Source of the DNA: Hippophae tibetana
Taxonomy: Eukaryota > Streptophyta > Magnoliopsida > Rosales > Elaeagnaceae
Direction of reading: 5' to 3'
NCBI GenBank assembly: GCA_037013495.1
Contig: CM072805.1
Location: 22,780,669 to 22,844,668 of the forward strand
DNA: 64,000 bases
In this document: positions 1-9,823 of the stretch, in pieces
How positions within the stretch are numbered: position 1 is the first letter of the stretch
Layout of the letters: each line of letters opens with the position of its first letter
Made by a program: the position numbers and the translations under genes
The notes under the pieces: model-generated
Told to the model about the DNA's origin: nothing
Database searches by the model: none
What the model saw: only the letters and a program-made list of their open reading frames with translations

Positions 1-145
1 CGAGGAGAATGGCGCTGAGCCAGTTCTCGGTAATTTTGTGGTGGATCTTACCGGGCAGGTCCTTCCACAGCCCAGGCATCACCTTCTGCTGGAATGGTGA
101 AAGAGCGTACACCACTGCTTTCATTCTTATTGGTTGCTTCCCCAT
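1..145 (-). CDS. QCR8: Cytochrome b-c1 complex subunit 8 (QCR8), N-terminal part, cut by window edge
   Basis: The minus strand from 145 to the window edge is open for 48 codons and begins MGKQPIRMKAVVYALSPF, followed by QQKVMPGLWKDLPGKIHH and ENWLSAILL. This closely matches the start of plant QCR8, the roughly 72-residue ubiquinone-binding-type subunit of mitochondrial complex III (ubiquinol-cytochrome c reductase). The family role is assembly and stability of the bc1 complex at the inner membrane, next to cytochrome b. The visible part is the matrix-side N-terminus and the beginning of the single membrane helix (NWLSAILL...). The start is the first ATG in frame and gives the usual plant N-terminus MGKQP. 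The remaining 24 or so codons lie outside the window. No intron is seen in the visible part. Identification is from recalled family sequence and is strong because the whole 48-residue stretch aligns without gaps. Confidence 0.93.
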   Translation of the reverse strand, partial: MGKQPIRMKAVVYALSPFQQKVMPGLWKDLPGKIHHKITENWLSAILL

Positions 146-180
146 TCCTACTTGATTATTGTTGGATCTCTAATCAGCGA

Positions 181-188
181 CTAGGGTT
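181..188 (-). promoter_or_regulatory. Telo-box-like AACCCTA motif in QCR8 leader
   Basis: On the minus strand, about 36 bases before the QCR8 start codon, the sequence reads AACCCTAG. AAACCCTAA-type telo boxes are common in leaders and promoters of plant housekeeping genes. The motif is short, one base off the full consensus, and could be there by chance. Confidence 0.3.
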
Positions 189-333
189 CTTGGTTCTATA
201 TGAATTCCTCAGGAGTCAAGACAAGCCCTTAGTCAATGATGCTCTTATACCGCATCCCGCAACTCTAGTCAATAATAACAATGATCTCCTAAATTTTATT
301 AGTATTATACTTTATTTTTTAAAAAATAATTGA

Positions 334-1880
334 TTCCTAAATTTTTAATTTTATTAAATTTAGTTCAAAAAAATCAAATATGTTATAATTAAAAAAATAA
401 GATGAAATTATAATTAAAATTAATAATTATAATTTATTAATCATGATATATTAAATAAGTTAATTATAATTGATCTAATGAATTTTTAACTTAATTTAAT
501 TTTAAATAAATTTTCATTTAAAAAAATAAGAGATCAAAATTTTTAAGAAATAAATTATTAAACCAAAATGTAAAATTGGTAGAAGATTTGCAATACTATA
601 TATATTATTTTGTGTAATTATTATTTTACACAATAAATATTTTTATTTAAAATATATATATTAGTTGAATAATTTTTAAATTAACTAACACGTGAATACA
701 ACATAAATATAATATGCCAAATATAAAATAAAAAATTCATAAATAAGTTTATAAAACAGAACATATTTATTATATAAGTTAACACAAAACTTATTAATAG
801 ATACAATTTATCACCCATATATATTATTATTGTTCTCAATTTATTCTTCAATATATTTTACTTTGATAAGTTAAAAAATAATAAAAAGTGATAAAAATTA
901 AAATAAAAGAAAATAGAATAAAATAAAATTTTACCCTTATTAAACACTTTCTTTTTAAATAAGTCATCATTTAATACTCTATAGAATATGATTAGAATCC
1001 CCCAAGATAAATAACTAATTAGTAACATCAAATTGCACTAAAGGATAACAAGTAACAAATAAATCCATATAAATAATTAGGATCTTGTTCGAATGGGTTG
1101 AAGTTAGAATTCTCTTTCGATAAAATAAGAGAATTTTATGTTCTTCTCCTTTTTCAATTTTGCAACCAATAAATATTTTAATTTAATCTAATTTAATAAA
1201 TTATTTAGGTTAAAAATGTTTCTTTTAAAAAAAATCAAATTTTTTTGTATATCTTTTACCTAAAATCCTAAATATTTTAAATTAATAAAAAAATGATATT
1301 CAATAAATTATTCTTTTAAAATTATTTATTTGCTTAAATAAATTCAATAATTTATATAAGTATTTTACTATTTGTTAAAGAAAAATAATTTGTGCTTTGA
1401 CATATCAAGAAGCTATTAATCAAAGTGGAATCTAATAGAGCCCTATATAATATGTATTTTTAAATGTAGTTTTTCAAAATACTTTTTAATATCAATTTTT
1501 TTGTAATTTATTTAAACGTTTTTATTTTTATTGATTTAAGTTTAATATTTATTATTTTATGTAATTTGATTGAGCTATTTTTTTTAATCAAAATTGGTAG
1601 CAGCTGATTTTCATGGCTGATGCGTCTGAGAGTGCTGTCCTCTAAGTCTCATGGTTGCCGATGAATTCGTAAACGGTATACAGTAAAGAAGAAAGGAAGA
1701 CAAGCAACTTAATCCACTTCGAAGGCAATACTTTCGTGGTCTACATGATTAATCAATATATAGTCTTGCAATACTTGTATGTACGATCCATGCAACTTTA
1801 ACGGAAGCTTACCACATGGCGGTAACTTTATCAATGTCATTTCTGAGCTTAAAGTTATAATCTTACCTTTGGGAGTAAGA
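334..1880. other. AT-rich intergenic DNA, no gene seen
   Basis: Upstream (promoter side) of QCR8. The sequence is almost entirely A and T runs with stops in all frames. I see no coding similarity, RNA gene or clear transposon terminus. Confidence 0.6.
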
Positions 1881-2080
1881 TCATGAAGTTGTTTACCACA
1901 AGAGCAGGACATTGATGGTCTAAATAAAAAAATGAGCAGCCGCATTGTAATGTTGTAACGTGCTAATTTTTGGGCAACGCTGTTATGATCTTTCAATAGA
2001 AACTTTTCAATTGTACGCTGCAATGGTTTCTCTATGAATTCAAGAAAGTTGGTCAATATTTTCTCCCATCTTGAATGCTT
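1881..2080 (+). pseudogene. PPR gene remnant, copy A
   Basis: This stretch is related in order and sequence to the better preserved PPR remnant at 25765-25943. Shared landmarks are CATGAAGTTGTTT, the CAAGAxCAGGACA block, TTTTTGGGCAACG and CTTTTCAATTGTA. In copy A the reading frame is broken repeatedly and part of the motif is missing, so it is a pseudogene. It is followed by the short-LTR cluster, and the PPR tail reappears around 2860-2925, where CCCAAAATCTAAGCGAGTATG aligns with the end of copy B. A 127-residue open frame exists on the opposite strand (2092-1709), but I treat it as chance because copy B shows that the coding strand is plus. PPR proteins bind organellar RNA, but this copy cannot do so. 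Confidence 0.5.
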
Positions 2081-2103
2081 AGATTGAAGCAATGTTTTTC
2101 TTA

Positions 2104-2793
2104 AAAAGTTAATCCTAACTCTAACCTAAAAACCACCTTATAAGTTAAAGGGTTGTTCAGGATTATAAGATTGACGAAGACATCATGCCTGACCGATGTG
2201 TAAGTCTCACATCGGTTAGACATGATGTCTTCGCTAGTCAACCCTTTAATCTACAAGTTAGCTTTTGGGTTAGAGTTAGACCTAGCCTTCTAACATGGTA
2301 TCAGAGCCTCTCATGTCCTGACGATGTTCTTGGGCTCTCATTGCATCCATCTCTACCCGTCGTGGAAGGAGAATGTTAAGGTTTAATTTCAATTCCACAT
2401 CGACTAGGCATAATGCCTTCATCAGGCTTATAATCCTAGGCAACCCTTTAACCTACAAGATGAATTTTGGGTTAGAGTTAGGCTTGACACATCGACCAAG
2501 CATGATGCCTTCACCAGACTTATAATCCTAGGCAACCATTTAACTTACAAGCTGTCTTTTGGGTTAGAGTTAGGCCTGACCTTCTTACATAGTATCATAG
2601 TTTCTCATGTCCTAGTGATGCTCATAGGCTTCCCTTGCATCCATCTCTGCCCGTCGTGGAGGGAGAGTTTTAGGTTTAACTTAAGTCCCACATCAACCAG
2701 GAGAGCTACCGAAGAGCAGTTTATAAATCCTGGATAACCCTTCAACTTTGAGATATATTTTGGTTAGAATTAGGCTTGGGCCTTCTAATAGTT
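2104..2793 (+). mobile_element. TRIM-like short-LTR cluster (three LTR copies, two internal pieces), fossil
   Basis: Three copies of a short LTR-like unit alternate with two internal pieces of about 78 bases (2296-2373 and about 2590-2667). The first internal piece starts directly after ...ACA with TGGTATCAGAGCC, the methionine-tRNA primer-binding site usual in plant copia-like and TRIM elements, and ends in a purine tract (GGAAGGAGAA) just before TGTTAAGG of the next LTR at 2374. There is no coding capacity. The middle LTR (2374-2589) is internally duplicated, and the first (about 2104-2295) is half inverted (see the palindrome entry). The chained LTR-internal-LTR-internal-LTR layout is typical of TRIMs. 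It sits in the PPR remnant of block A. The clear divergence between LTR copies points to an old element, not whole. Confidence 0.7.
2112..2289. repeat. Head-to-head LTR palindrome
   Basis: The left half (about 2112-2201) is an inverted copy of the LTR and the right half (about 2208-2289) a direct copy. The centre forms a near-perfect stem: CGAAGACATCATG...CCGATGTG pairs with CACATCGG...CATGATGTCTTCG around a loop of a few bases. The outer part (AACTCTAACC... with ...GGTTAGAGTT) also pairs, giving about 80 bases per arm with mismatches. Confidence 0.75.
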
Positions 2794-3982
2794 TTATTCA
2801 AGAAAGTACTCCAAGAATGAATTAACATCCCTGAAATTCTAGAGACCTAAACCAAGGTTGGTTGTTTTTTAGGAGGGGGATTCTATTTCAAGTGCAACCC
2901 AAAATCTAAGCGAGTATGATCTCTACAGTCTTATACCTTTTGCATAACATAAAACAACTAAAATAAGCTACCATTTTCACCATAAGCTTCATGATGATAA
3001 CTAGAGATGTAAAATGAGTTTGTCTGTCTAGTTTATATCATTTAAAATTGATGTAATATGTCCATGAGTTAAAAAAAATTTAATTCACATAACTCATAAG
3101 CTTAAATGAGCAACTCACTCACGAGTAATCATTAATTTATTTGACAAAATTTTTGGTTGAATATATTCTTTTGATTGAATATTTTTTTAGTGAACATTTT
3201 ATCCACTACAATGAAAGGAAAAAAAATATTATTAATTTTAATATATATGTAATTAGAAATTATAAGAAAATCATAGTGATGATTTAGGAGTTAATATTTT
3301 GGATTACATTTTTATCAGTCGAACTAATGGCTTCTTCTAGCACATATATGGATTCAATGAAATTTTAATTTCATGCTCATTACTACAATAAATACATATG
3401 ACCTCAGTTTTTAACCATAGCCTTAGGTTTATGGTCACGGTTATAAAAATCGAGATCTAAGTGAGAGAGACCATAGACTGTTACCTATGGTCTCAGTTTT
3501 TTAACTAAAACTATAGATATACATGATGACCTCAGTTTTCTAATAATTGATGTCATAGACTTATAATCAAAATGATATCTATTATCTCGGTTATACTTAA
3601 ACAATGACCATATACATCTCAATTAATCTCATTTTTAATATAAATTTAAATAAATTAAGAAAATTAAGAATCATTATATTCAACTTAAGAGATATATTAC
3701 ATTAATTAAAAGTTTAATAGATACACCAAACATAATAAAACCTTAATATAACTAGCTAATTAAAGTATTCCAATACTTATAAATATATACATGAAATATT
3801 TTTACTAATATAACTAATCAAATTATCTATAATCTAAATCAATCTGAAAATATTTTACATGTCCCATTGTAATGCTTTTTTTTCAAAATCTTCTTCCTTG
3901 ACAGCATATACTATGTGCATTAATTTCCTTATAGAAAAAACAACATTTATTATGAGCATACCAACATCCAGATTCTATGAAT

Positions 3983-4788
3983 ATAATCCTGTATATACAA
4001 CAAATGACTCATAGTAAGTTCTTGAACCTGTTCAAGGGTGAAAAGTGGAATGCATTTATATGTAGCCTCTAAGTAAATTTATGGTACTCGATCTAATACG
4101 AAAAATTAAGAGATAATTCAATGAAATTAGTACTATCCATATCAATAATAGCAGCATCATTATTATCATTAGTATAAGAAGCTTCAAAATGAAACAATAG
4201 TGACATGAAAAATAAAAAAAATAAAAAAAGTAAAGGAATATCAATAAAATATTAACTCAATTTCAATCCATTTGTAATATAAGGTGTCCTTGCACAAGAG
4301 TCCTCTCTGCTTATTTATTCTTAATATATTGTTACACCATGATTATAGTGTCATAAAACTGTCTATAATAAATGGCATCATGTGACAGTATCTGTGAATA
4401 TAAACATCTACTATGAGCATATCAAAATCCAACATCCAAATTCCACGAATATAAGCAATATCTCATATTTTTACAATAAGTTCTTCAATCTACATGTATT
4501 CCTGCATATATAAAAAATGACCTATAGTAAGTTTTTGAACCTATTACAGAGTGAAACGTGGAATGCATATATATGTAGCCTCTAAGTAAATTTATGGTAC
4601 TCGATCTAAAACGAAACTTGAGAGACAATTCAACGAAATTAGTACTACCCATATCAATAACAATAACAACAACAACATTATTATTATTAATATAAGAAGG
4701 TTCAATATGAAACAATAGTGACATGGAAAATAATAAAAAGAAAGCAAAGGAATATCAATAAAACATTAACTCAATTTCAATCATTTTC
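3983..4788. repeat. Direct duplication inside the CACTA element
   Basis: About 285 bases at 3983-4268 recur at about 4497-4788, offset about 512 bases. Shared blocks are TGTAGCCTCTAAGTAAATTT, GGTACTCGATCTAA, TTAGTACTA and AAACAATAGTGACATG. The ATT/ATC/AAC triplet tracts inside the two copies differ in length. Stretches such as the 62- and 79-codon minus-strand frames here are by-products of the duplication, not genes. Confidence 0.75.
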
Positions 4789-6904
4789 GCATCTATCGTG
4801 TTATATACTGGAAAATTAGTATGCAATGTATAACACAAGCCAAACAACATTTAGACTGTCCCGGTTTAGCCTAAAGATAAAACATAAACAAAGGCAATGT
4901 GATTATGGATCTATAACTAAAAGTAGCATCCATGTATAGTTATGAGTTATTTCTTGCACTGCAGATGGATCAGATAAAAGGTCTAAGTTCCACGGACCAA
5001 ATCAAATCCAAAAGCTATAACACTCTTCAATGAGATAAGGGTTTTGTACGTCTCCACTAGAATATCAACAAAGTAGGACACAACAAGAATATTCAGACTA
5101 GATAAAGTGTTTGTTAATTCATTAAAATATTCTCATTATAAGGAGCAAGGGCAACATGTTATCATATATTGCTAAAGTACATGAGCTTTTTAGACCTAAA
5201 ATATTCAAGACTTGTATAAGATATAGCAAAGAAGTGTAAAATCTATAAAAGTTGGGAGTCTAAATCTTAAGAAAAAAAATTAGGAACTAAAATGTAAAAT
5301 CTATGAAAGTTAAAGGACTAAATCTTAAGAAAAAAAGAGTTATGGAACTAAAGTGTAGAATCCATAAAAGTTAAGGTACTAATAGTGTTGTTCAACCAAA
5401 AACTAATTCATAGTCCATGGTTTCTAGTTGTGATGTAATTATTTTAAATTTCAAACCAATCAATACATAAGCAATTGATAAGCAATGAAACTCACAAGAA
5501 CAATGTGAACTTAGAACTGTTAAAGGGCTTGGTTTGCTTGGAGGAACCACAAGAATAACTAAAAAAAGATGCCCTTTGTGACCAGCTTTAGTTTCTAATT
5601 TTTTAATTTATGATTTTTTTAATTTTTATTTTAATAAAATTGAGGTGGGTTGTAATGGGAAGCACATACCCAACTTGAAAAACCCAAAAAAATTTTGTAG
5701 CTTCTTACCCAACTACCTTAAGCCTTAATCAACCGTCTTAAGGCTTACACCTCAAATTTTTATCAAGGAAAATAGCCTCAACATATATATTTATTTTTTT
5801 GGTGTGCCTCACATCATGACAAGTGTCAAACTTCCCCTTTTCAACACTTCTATAGATAGGAATTACTTGTGTTTTATTGCACAAGATGTAACATAGACCT
5901 AAAATAGAGATTAAACTTTCTAAAAAAAATTCTGACATGAACTAAGAATTGCTTATATGTTAATTTGCAGATACCAGATACCAGTCTACACATATGCAAA
6001 AGTTGAATCAACAGCATCAGATGGCTAATTCCTTTTTTAAAACTCTTCGCAAAAAAAACTATATCTTTCTAAGCTTACATGCTAGATGCAAGTCATGCAT
6101 AGAACATTTTTCATATTTAACCCTGTTTGGAAATAATTTCAAGTGTTAGAGATTCTAATGATTTTTAGAGAGAAGTAGAAAATATAGATAAAATGAATAG
6201 CTCTTGTATTCTCCTTATTGAATGAGTATATATATAATATCTTAGGTACGTGGAGGGTTATGTATTCAATGACCAGGATACATAGTAATTACGCGATTTG
6301 ATAAACATTACATACAAACTAATAAACATAAAATAGGTCGTCATAGGCGTTTACATATGTAGGTCATTACATACAGATCGTTCTAGGTTCTACGATAAGA
6401 TGTGACCCAATTCGTTAGGACGATGTACCGTGTTATTTACCTTGAATAGATCTTAGCTATCAAGTCTTACCCATCGGGTCTTGACTCTTAGGTCTTGATC
6501 CTCATATCTAGACCACCAGGTCTTGATTTTCAAGTTTATCAAGTCGTTATTTACAAAGATTATTCTTGATATGAACGAGGTATCTTAGGTCACTGGGGTC
6601 GCGTACCTATTACATAAATAATACCAAACAAACCCCATATAACCAAATGAATGTCTTAAACTTAGAATCCAAGTGATATATTTCTAATGACCAAATGTTA
6701 ACTTGTAAAAAAAAGGAACATACTGACTTGGCTTCCTTGTATTCCTCAACAGCCTTGTGGGAAACATAGGAGAAGTTCACATCAGGGCGTAATTTAGGGA
6801 CAATGTAATGGATGTATCAATGCATTGAATAAACTTGGTATAAGGTAACACACTATGTTAGTAACAAGGATAAACAATGAGGTAGATAATGGTGTCATGA
6901 TGAC

Positions 6905-7185
6905 TTGCTAGTTGGTATCAAGCTACTTGGTCATTTCCATTGTAGGAACAAAAGCATTTCCTTTCTCCACCATTCCATCCATATCTTTTTTCACTCAAAT
7001 TTTGAGATTTTTACAAATTGTAGTGCCCTTTCTCTCGCTCTCTCAGATCTCTATCGTTCTTCTCGTGCTCGTAGAGCTAAACCCTAATTTTTTCGTGCTT
7101 ATTGGAGGGGATGAGGTAGTTGGAGAGGATGAGGGAAACAAAAAAGAGAGGGTATATACGTGCGTGTGGTTGGGAAAATAAAAGA
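6905..7185 (+). other. Gene-leader-like fragment inside the CACTA element
   Basis: Less AT-rich than its surroundings. It contains a TCTC-rich stretch (CTCTCGCTCTCTCAGATCTC) followed by GCTAAACCCTAATTTTTTCG, a full AAACCCTAA telo box, then a GA-rich stretch. The combination resembles the 5' leader of a plant housekeeping gene, and CACTA elements are known to carry captured host fragments. Two overlapping short frames (60 and 89 codons) show no similarity I recognise. It could also be ordinary transposon subterminal DNA. Confidence 0.3.
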
Positions 7186-7896
7186 GAAGAGAAAGGGAAA
7201 AATAAGAGAAGGATAAAGGGAAAAAAAGAGGTAAAAAGAAAAAAAATAGAGAAAAAAGAAAAATTGATAATTTTTTGGTGTTTAGTATAAAAGAGAGAAA
7301 ATTGATAGGATGTGTCTACGGTATCGATTTTTAAATAACGGAGATTATAGGGCATATTTATGGCTTCGATTTTTTAAAAAATCGAGAATAAATTTCTCAC
7401 ACCAAAGACATATTTTGTAGTAGTGATGTAATTTTTTTTTTAATAATTAATTATATGTTTTAAAATAATTTAAATGAGATGTTCATAGCTCATATGAAAA
7501 CGAGTTTAACTCATTTAAAAATTAGATGAGGTAAACTAGACTAACCTAAATCATTTAATACCTCTAATGTTAACAAATAAATATTATATTTATTTGTATT
7601 ATTATGTTTGGTCTAACTAACCCAAGAGTTTACTTTTTCCATAAACCTTTTATGAGATCTATTAGTTTTGAGTATTATTATTGTATGTATAAGTTGTATT
7701 TTGCATCAAATAATGTATCGGTTTTAGATTATAGGTTAAATTTAAAATGTAAAATATTAAATTAATTAATACGTTATGACTTACTAATAAAAGTCAATTA
7801 TATTATGATATCTCGATTAATACATATAATAAATTATGATAAAATCATATTTCATTAATTTTAAGAAAATATTATTTATTATAAATTTGTAAATTA

Positions 7897-9203
7897 GGTG
7901 GCGTTTGGTTCGTGGAATGGAATCGGAATCAGAATCGGAATCGGAATCGGAATGGAATGGAAAGGAAACAATTTTGTTTGGTTTGACCACTGGAATCAAG
8001 CTCAGAATCAAGATTATAGTGTTTGGTTTGCCACTGGAATGGAATGAAAAAAGCTGTAAATGACCTTAATACCTCTACATGCTGTAAAGTTCAAATAATA
8101 TCATTTAATTACTATTTTTTCGTTAGACAAAATACATTATTGAAATCATTATTTTTCTAAATAAGTATTACTTAATTAAAAAGAAATATATTATTAAAAT
8201 TATTATTTTTCTAAATAGGGTTTAGGGTTTTGAGGTTTGGGATGTGTGATTTAGGGTTTAGGGATTTAGGATTTGGGTTATATTTGTAGGTTAAGGTTTA
8301 GGGTTAAAATTATTATTTTTCTAAAAATAGTTTAGGGTTTTAGAATTTTGGATTTAGGGTTTAGAGTTTTAGGGTTTTAAGGTTTAAGGTTTAGGGTTTA
8401 TGGTTTTAGGATTTGGAATTTGGGGTTTAGGGTTTTGGGATTTATGTTTTAGGGTTTTGGGTTTTGGGATTTATGTTTTAAGGTTTAGGGTTTAGGCTTT
8501 AGAGATTTGGAGATTTGGGGTTTTAGGGTTTAAGGTTTAAGATTTAGGGATTTGGGGTTTAGGGTTTTAGGATTTGGAATTTAGGGTTTAGGGTTTTTGG
8601 ATTTATGTTTTAGGGTTTTGGGATTTATGTTTTAAGGTTTAGGGTTTTAGGGTTTAGGGTTTAGGGATTTGGGATTTGGGATTTGGGGTTTATGGTTTAG
8701 GGATTTGGGGTTTATGGTTTAGGGATTTGGGGATTTGGGGTTTAGGATTTAGGGTTTTAGGATTTGGAATTTTTGATTTAGGGTTTAGGGTTTTGGGATT
8801 TGGGATTTATGTTTTAGGGTTTTGGGATTTATGTTTTAAGGTTTAGGGTTTTAGGGTTTAGGGTTTAGAGTTTAGGGATTTGAGGTTTAGGGTTTAAGGT
8901 TTTAGGATTTTAAGATTTTGATTTAGGGTTTTGAAATTTTGGGTTTAGGGTTTAGGGTTTTGGAATTTTGGGTTTGAGAATTTGGGATTTGAATTTAAGG
9001 TTATATTTTAGGTGAGGGTAAAATTGGAAAAAAAAAGTTTAGATGGGAATGAAATAATGATTACCAAAGGTATGAGAAGGAATTGTGATTCCTTCTCTTT
9101 TAGTAATCAGATTTTATTTCGCCCTCTATTCCGTCCAACCAAACACACAAAATGTAAGGAATCAATTCTGATTCCATTCCATTCTCTCCAACCAAATGGG
9201 GGG
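7897..9203. mobile_element. TTA-flanked PIF/Harbinger-like (Tourist-type) element with telomere-like interior
   Basis: The left end is TTA then GGTGGCGTTTGGTTCGTGG, and the right end is CCAACCAAATGGGGGG then TTA. The inner part of the ends is inverted (CGTTTGGTT...GGAATGGAATC against CATTTGGTT...GAATGGAATGGAATC), though the outermost bases do not pair well. Subterminal DNA is built of GGAATC/GGAATGG steps on the left and their complements on the right, as in a widespread class of eudicot MITEs. A TTA target duplication is the mark of PIF/Harbinger. The centre is the telomere-like tract at 8212-9005. No transposase is seen. Block B has no counterpart, so insertion came after the duplication or only in block A. 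Confidence 0.55.
8212..9005 (+). repeat. Degenerate interstitial telomere-like (TTTAGGG) tract
   Basis: About 790 bases made almost wholly of TTTAGGG and close variants (TTTAGGGTTTTAGG, GGGATTTGGG, TTTATGTTTTAGGG), all G-rich on the plus strand. TTTAGGG is the plant telomere repeat. Within it a higher-order block containing GGATTTATGTTTTAGGG followed by TTTATGTTTTAAGG occurs three times, near 8440, 8594 and 8795, so the tract grew partly by local duplication. The many substitutions argue against a recent telomere insertion. Confidence 0.85.
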
Positions 9204-9476
9204 TTAGTTTTCAAAAAACAAAAAAAACCAATATATTCCTTCTAATTAAATTAGTACTAAATATTCTCGTATCATTCACTTTATTTATGACGTGTGATTT
9301 TTAATCTTATTCAATTTTATTATGATACATATTTTAATAAAATAAGTTGTGATACAATTGTAATTATTATAATAAATAATTATTGGTTAAAATAATATAA
9401 CTTATCATTTAATATATAACTAATTATCTCATTAACCAATAATTATTATAATTTATAATAAATAAATTTTCTCTAC

Positions 9477-9823
9477 GTTATGAAAGGTCGTATAGAAATG
9501 ATTGCAAGTTGCCTAATTCCCTTGGAGAGAGAGAACTAAGGTCGGCGCCCATAAAACACAGTTACTTGTATACTCTGTTTGTCCTAGTAATTGAAGAGTA
9601 AAGCAACGAGCGTTAAAAAAAAATACAATTCCCTTGTACTTTAAGACTAGACATAAGAAAATTGTGCACATTCATGTACTTTCAAGCCAAGCCATGCAAT
9701 ATAGTCCACAAAACACCTTCATTTCTAAAACTAATCTCTACTTATAAATTATAACCCATTGTTTCCATGAATTTATAAAAATAAATCAAACTCTTCAAAG
9801 AGACATAAAAAAAAAAGAATATT
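9477..9823 (+). promoter_or_regulatory. PG1 proximal promoter, duplicated in PG2
   Basis: The roughly 345 bases before the PG1 start are clearly related to 30135-30475 before PG2. Shared blocks include TTATGAAAGGTCGT, GAAGAGTAAAGCAACGAGC, CATTCATGTACTTTCAAGCC and CTACTTATAAATTATAA. The last contains a TATA-like TTATAAAT at 9742-9749, about 80 bases upstream of the start codon. Sharing of the block implies that both genes began with the same proximal control region. No specific factor site is claimed. Confidence 0.6.

Larger units (their letters stand above)
3378..7425. mobile_element. Non-autonomous CACTA (En/Spm-like) DNA transposon
   Basis: The right end reads ...ATATTTTGTAGTAGTG, the complement of CACTACTACAAAATAT, the hallmark terminus of CACTA elements. 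The left end reads CATTACTACAATAAATA, the same terminus with one change in the CACTA core. Subterminal DNA on both sides has short direct and inverted motifs typical of the superfamily: at the left GGTTTATGGTCACGGTTAT and GACCATAGAC...CTATGGTCTC, at the right CGATTTTTTAAAAAATCG and similar. Length is about 4.05 kb. No TNPA/TNPD-like transposase frame is recognisable, so it would depend on a helper or is dead. The flanking 3-bp target duplication is not clean (GCT against ATG). The interior carries a direct duplication and a gene-like scrap, described separately. Confidence 0.7.
3001..7567. mobile_element. Older inverted-repeat element hosting the CACTA transposon
   Basis: The sequence at 3001-3060 (CTAGAGATGTAAAATGAG... 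TCTAGTTTATATCAT) is an imperfect inverted copy of 7510-7567 (...ATGATTTAGGTTAGTCTAG... read on the minus strand ATTAGAGGTATTAAATGA). These arms flank the CACTA element almost symmetrically. The outside sequences are TGATAAC on the left and GTTAAC on the right. Block B has no such sequence between the matching flanks, so the whole unit is an insertion specific to block A. No transposase was recognised. The family is unassigned, possibly a Mutator-like or fold-back element. Confidence 0.5.

Noticed and set aside
1709-2092. 127-codon minus-strand frame
   Set aside because: It runs antisense to a region whose better preserved paralogue (25765-25943) is clearly PPR on the plus strand. No family similarity was recognised for the minus-strand product.
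6130-6620. Less AT-rich block in the CACTA element, considered as a separate insertion (solo LTR or Mutator-like, CTGTTTGGAAATAA...CCAAACAAACCCC)
   Set aside because: The ends are only weakly inverted and no flanking duplication could be found, so it is left as part of the CACTA interior.
7817-8011. Minus-strand frame with an Asp-Ser repeat
   Set aside because: The repeat is simply translation of the GGAATC subterminal repeats of the TTA-flanked element.
8212-9005. A true chromosome end or recent telomere insertion
   Set aside because: The repeat is too degenerate and is bounded by transposon-like ends with unique sequence continuing on both sides.
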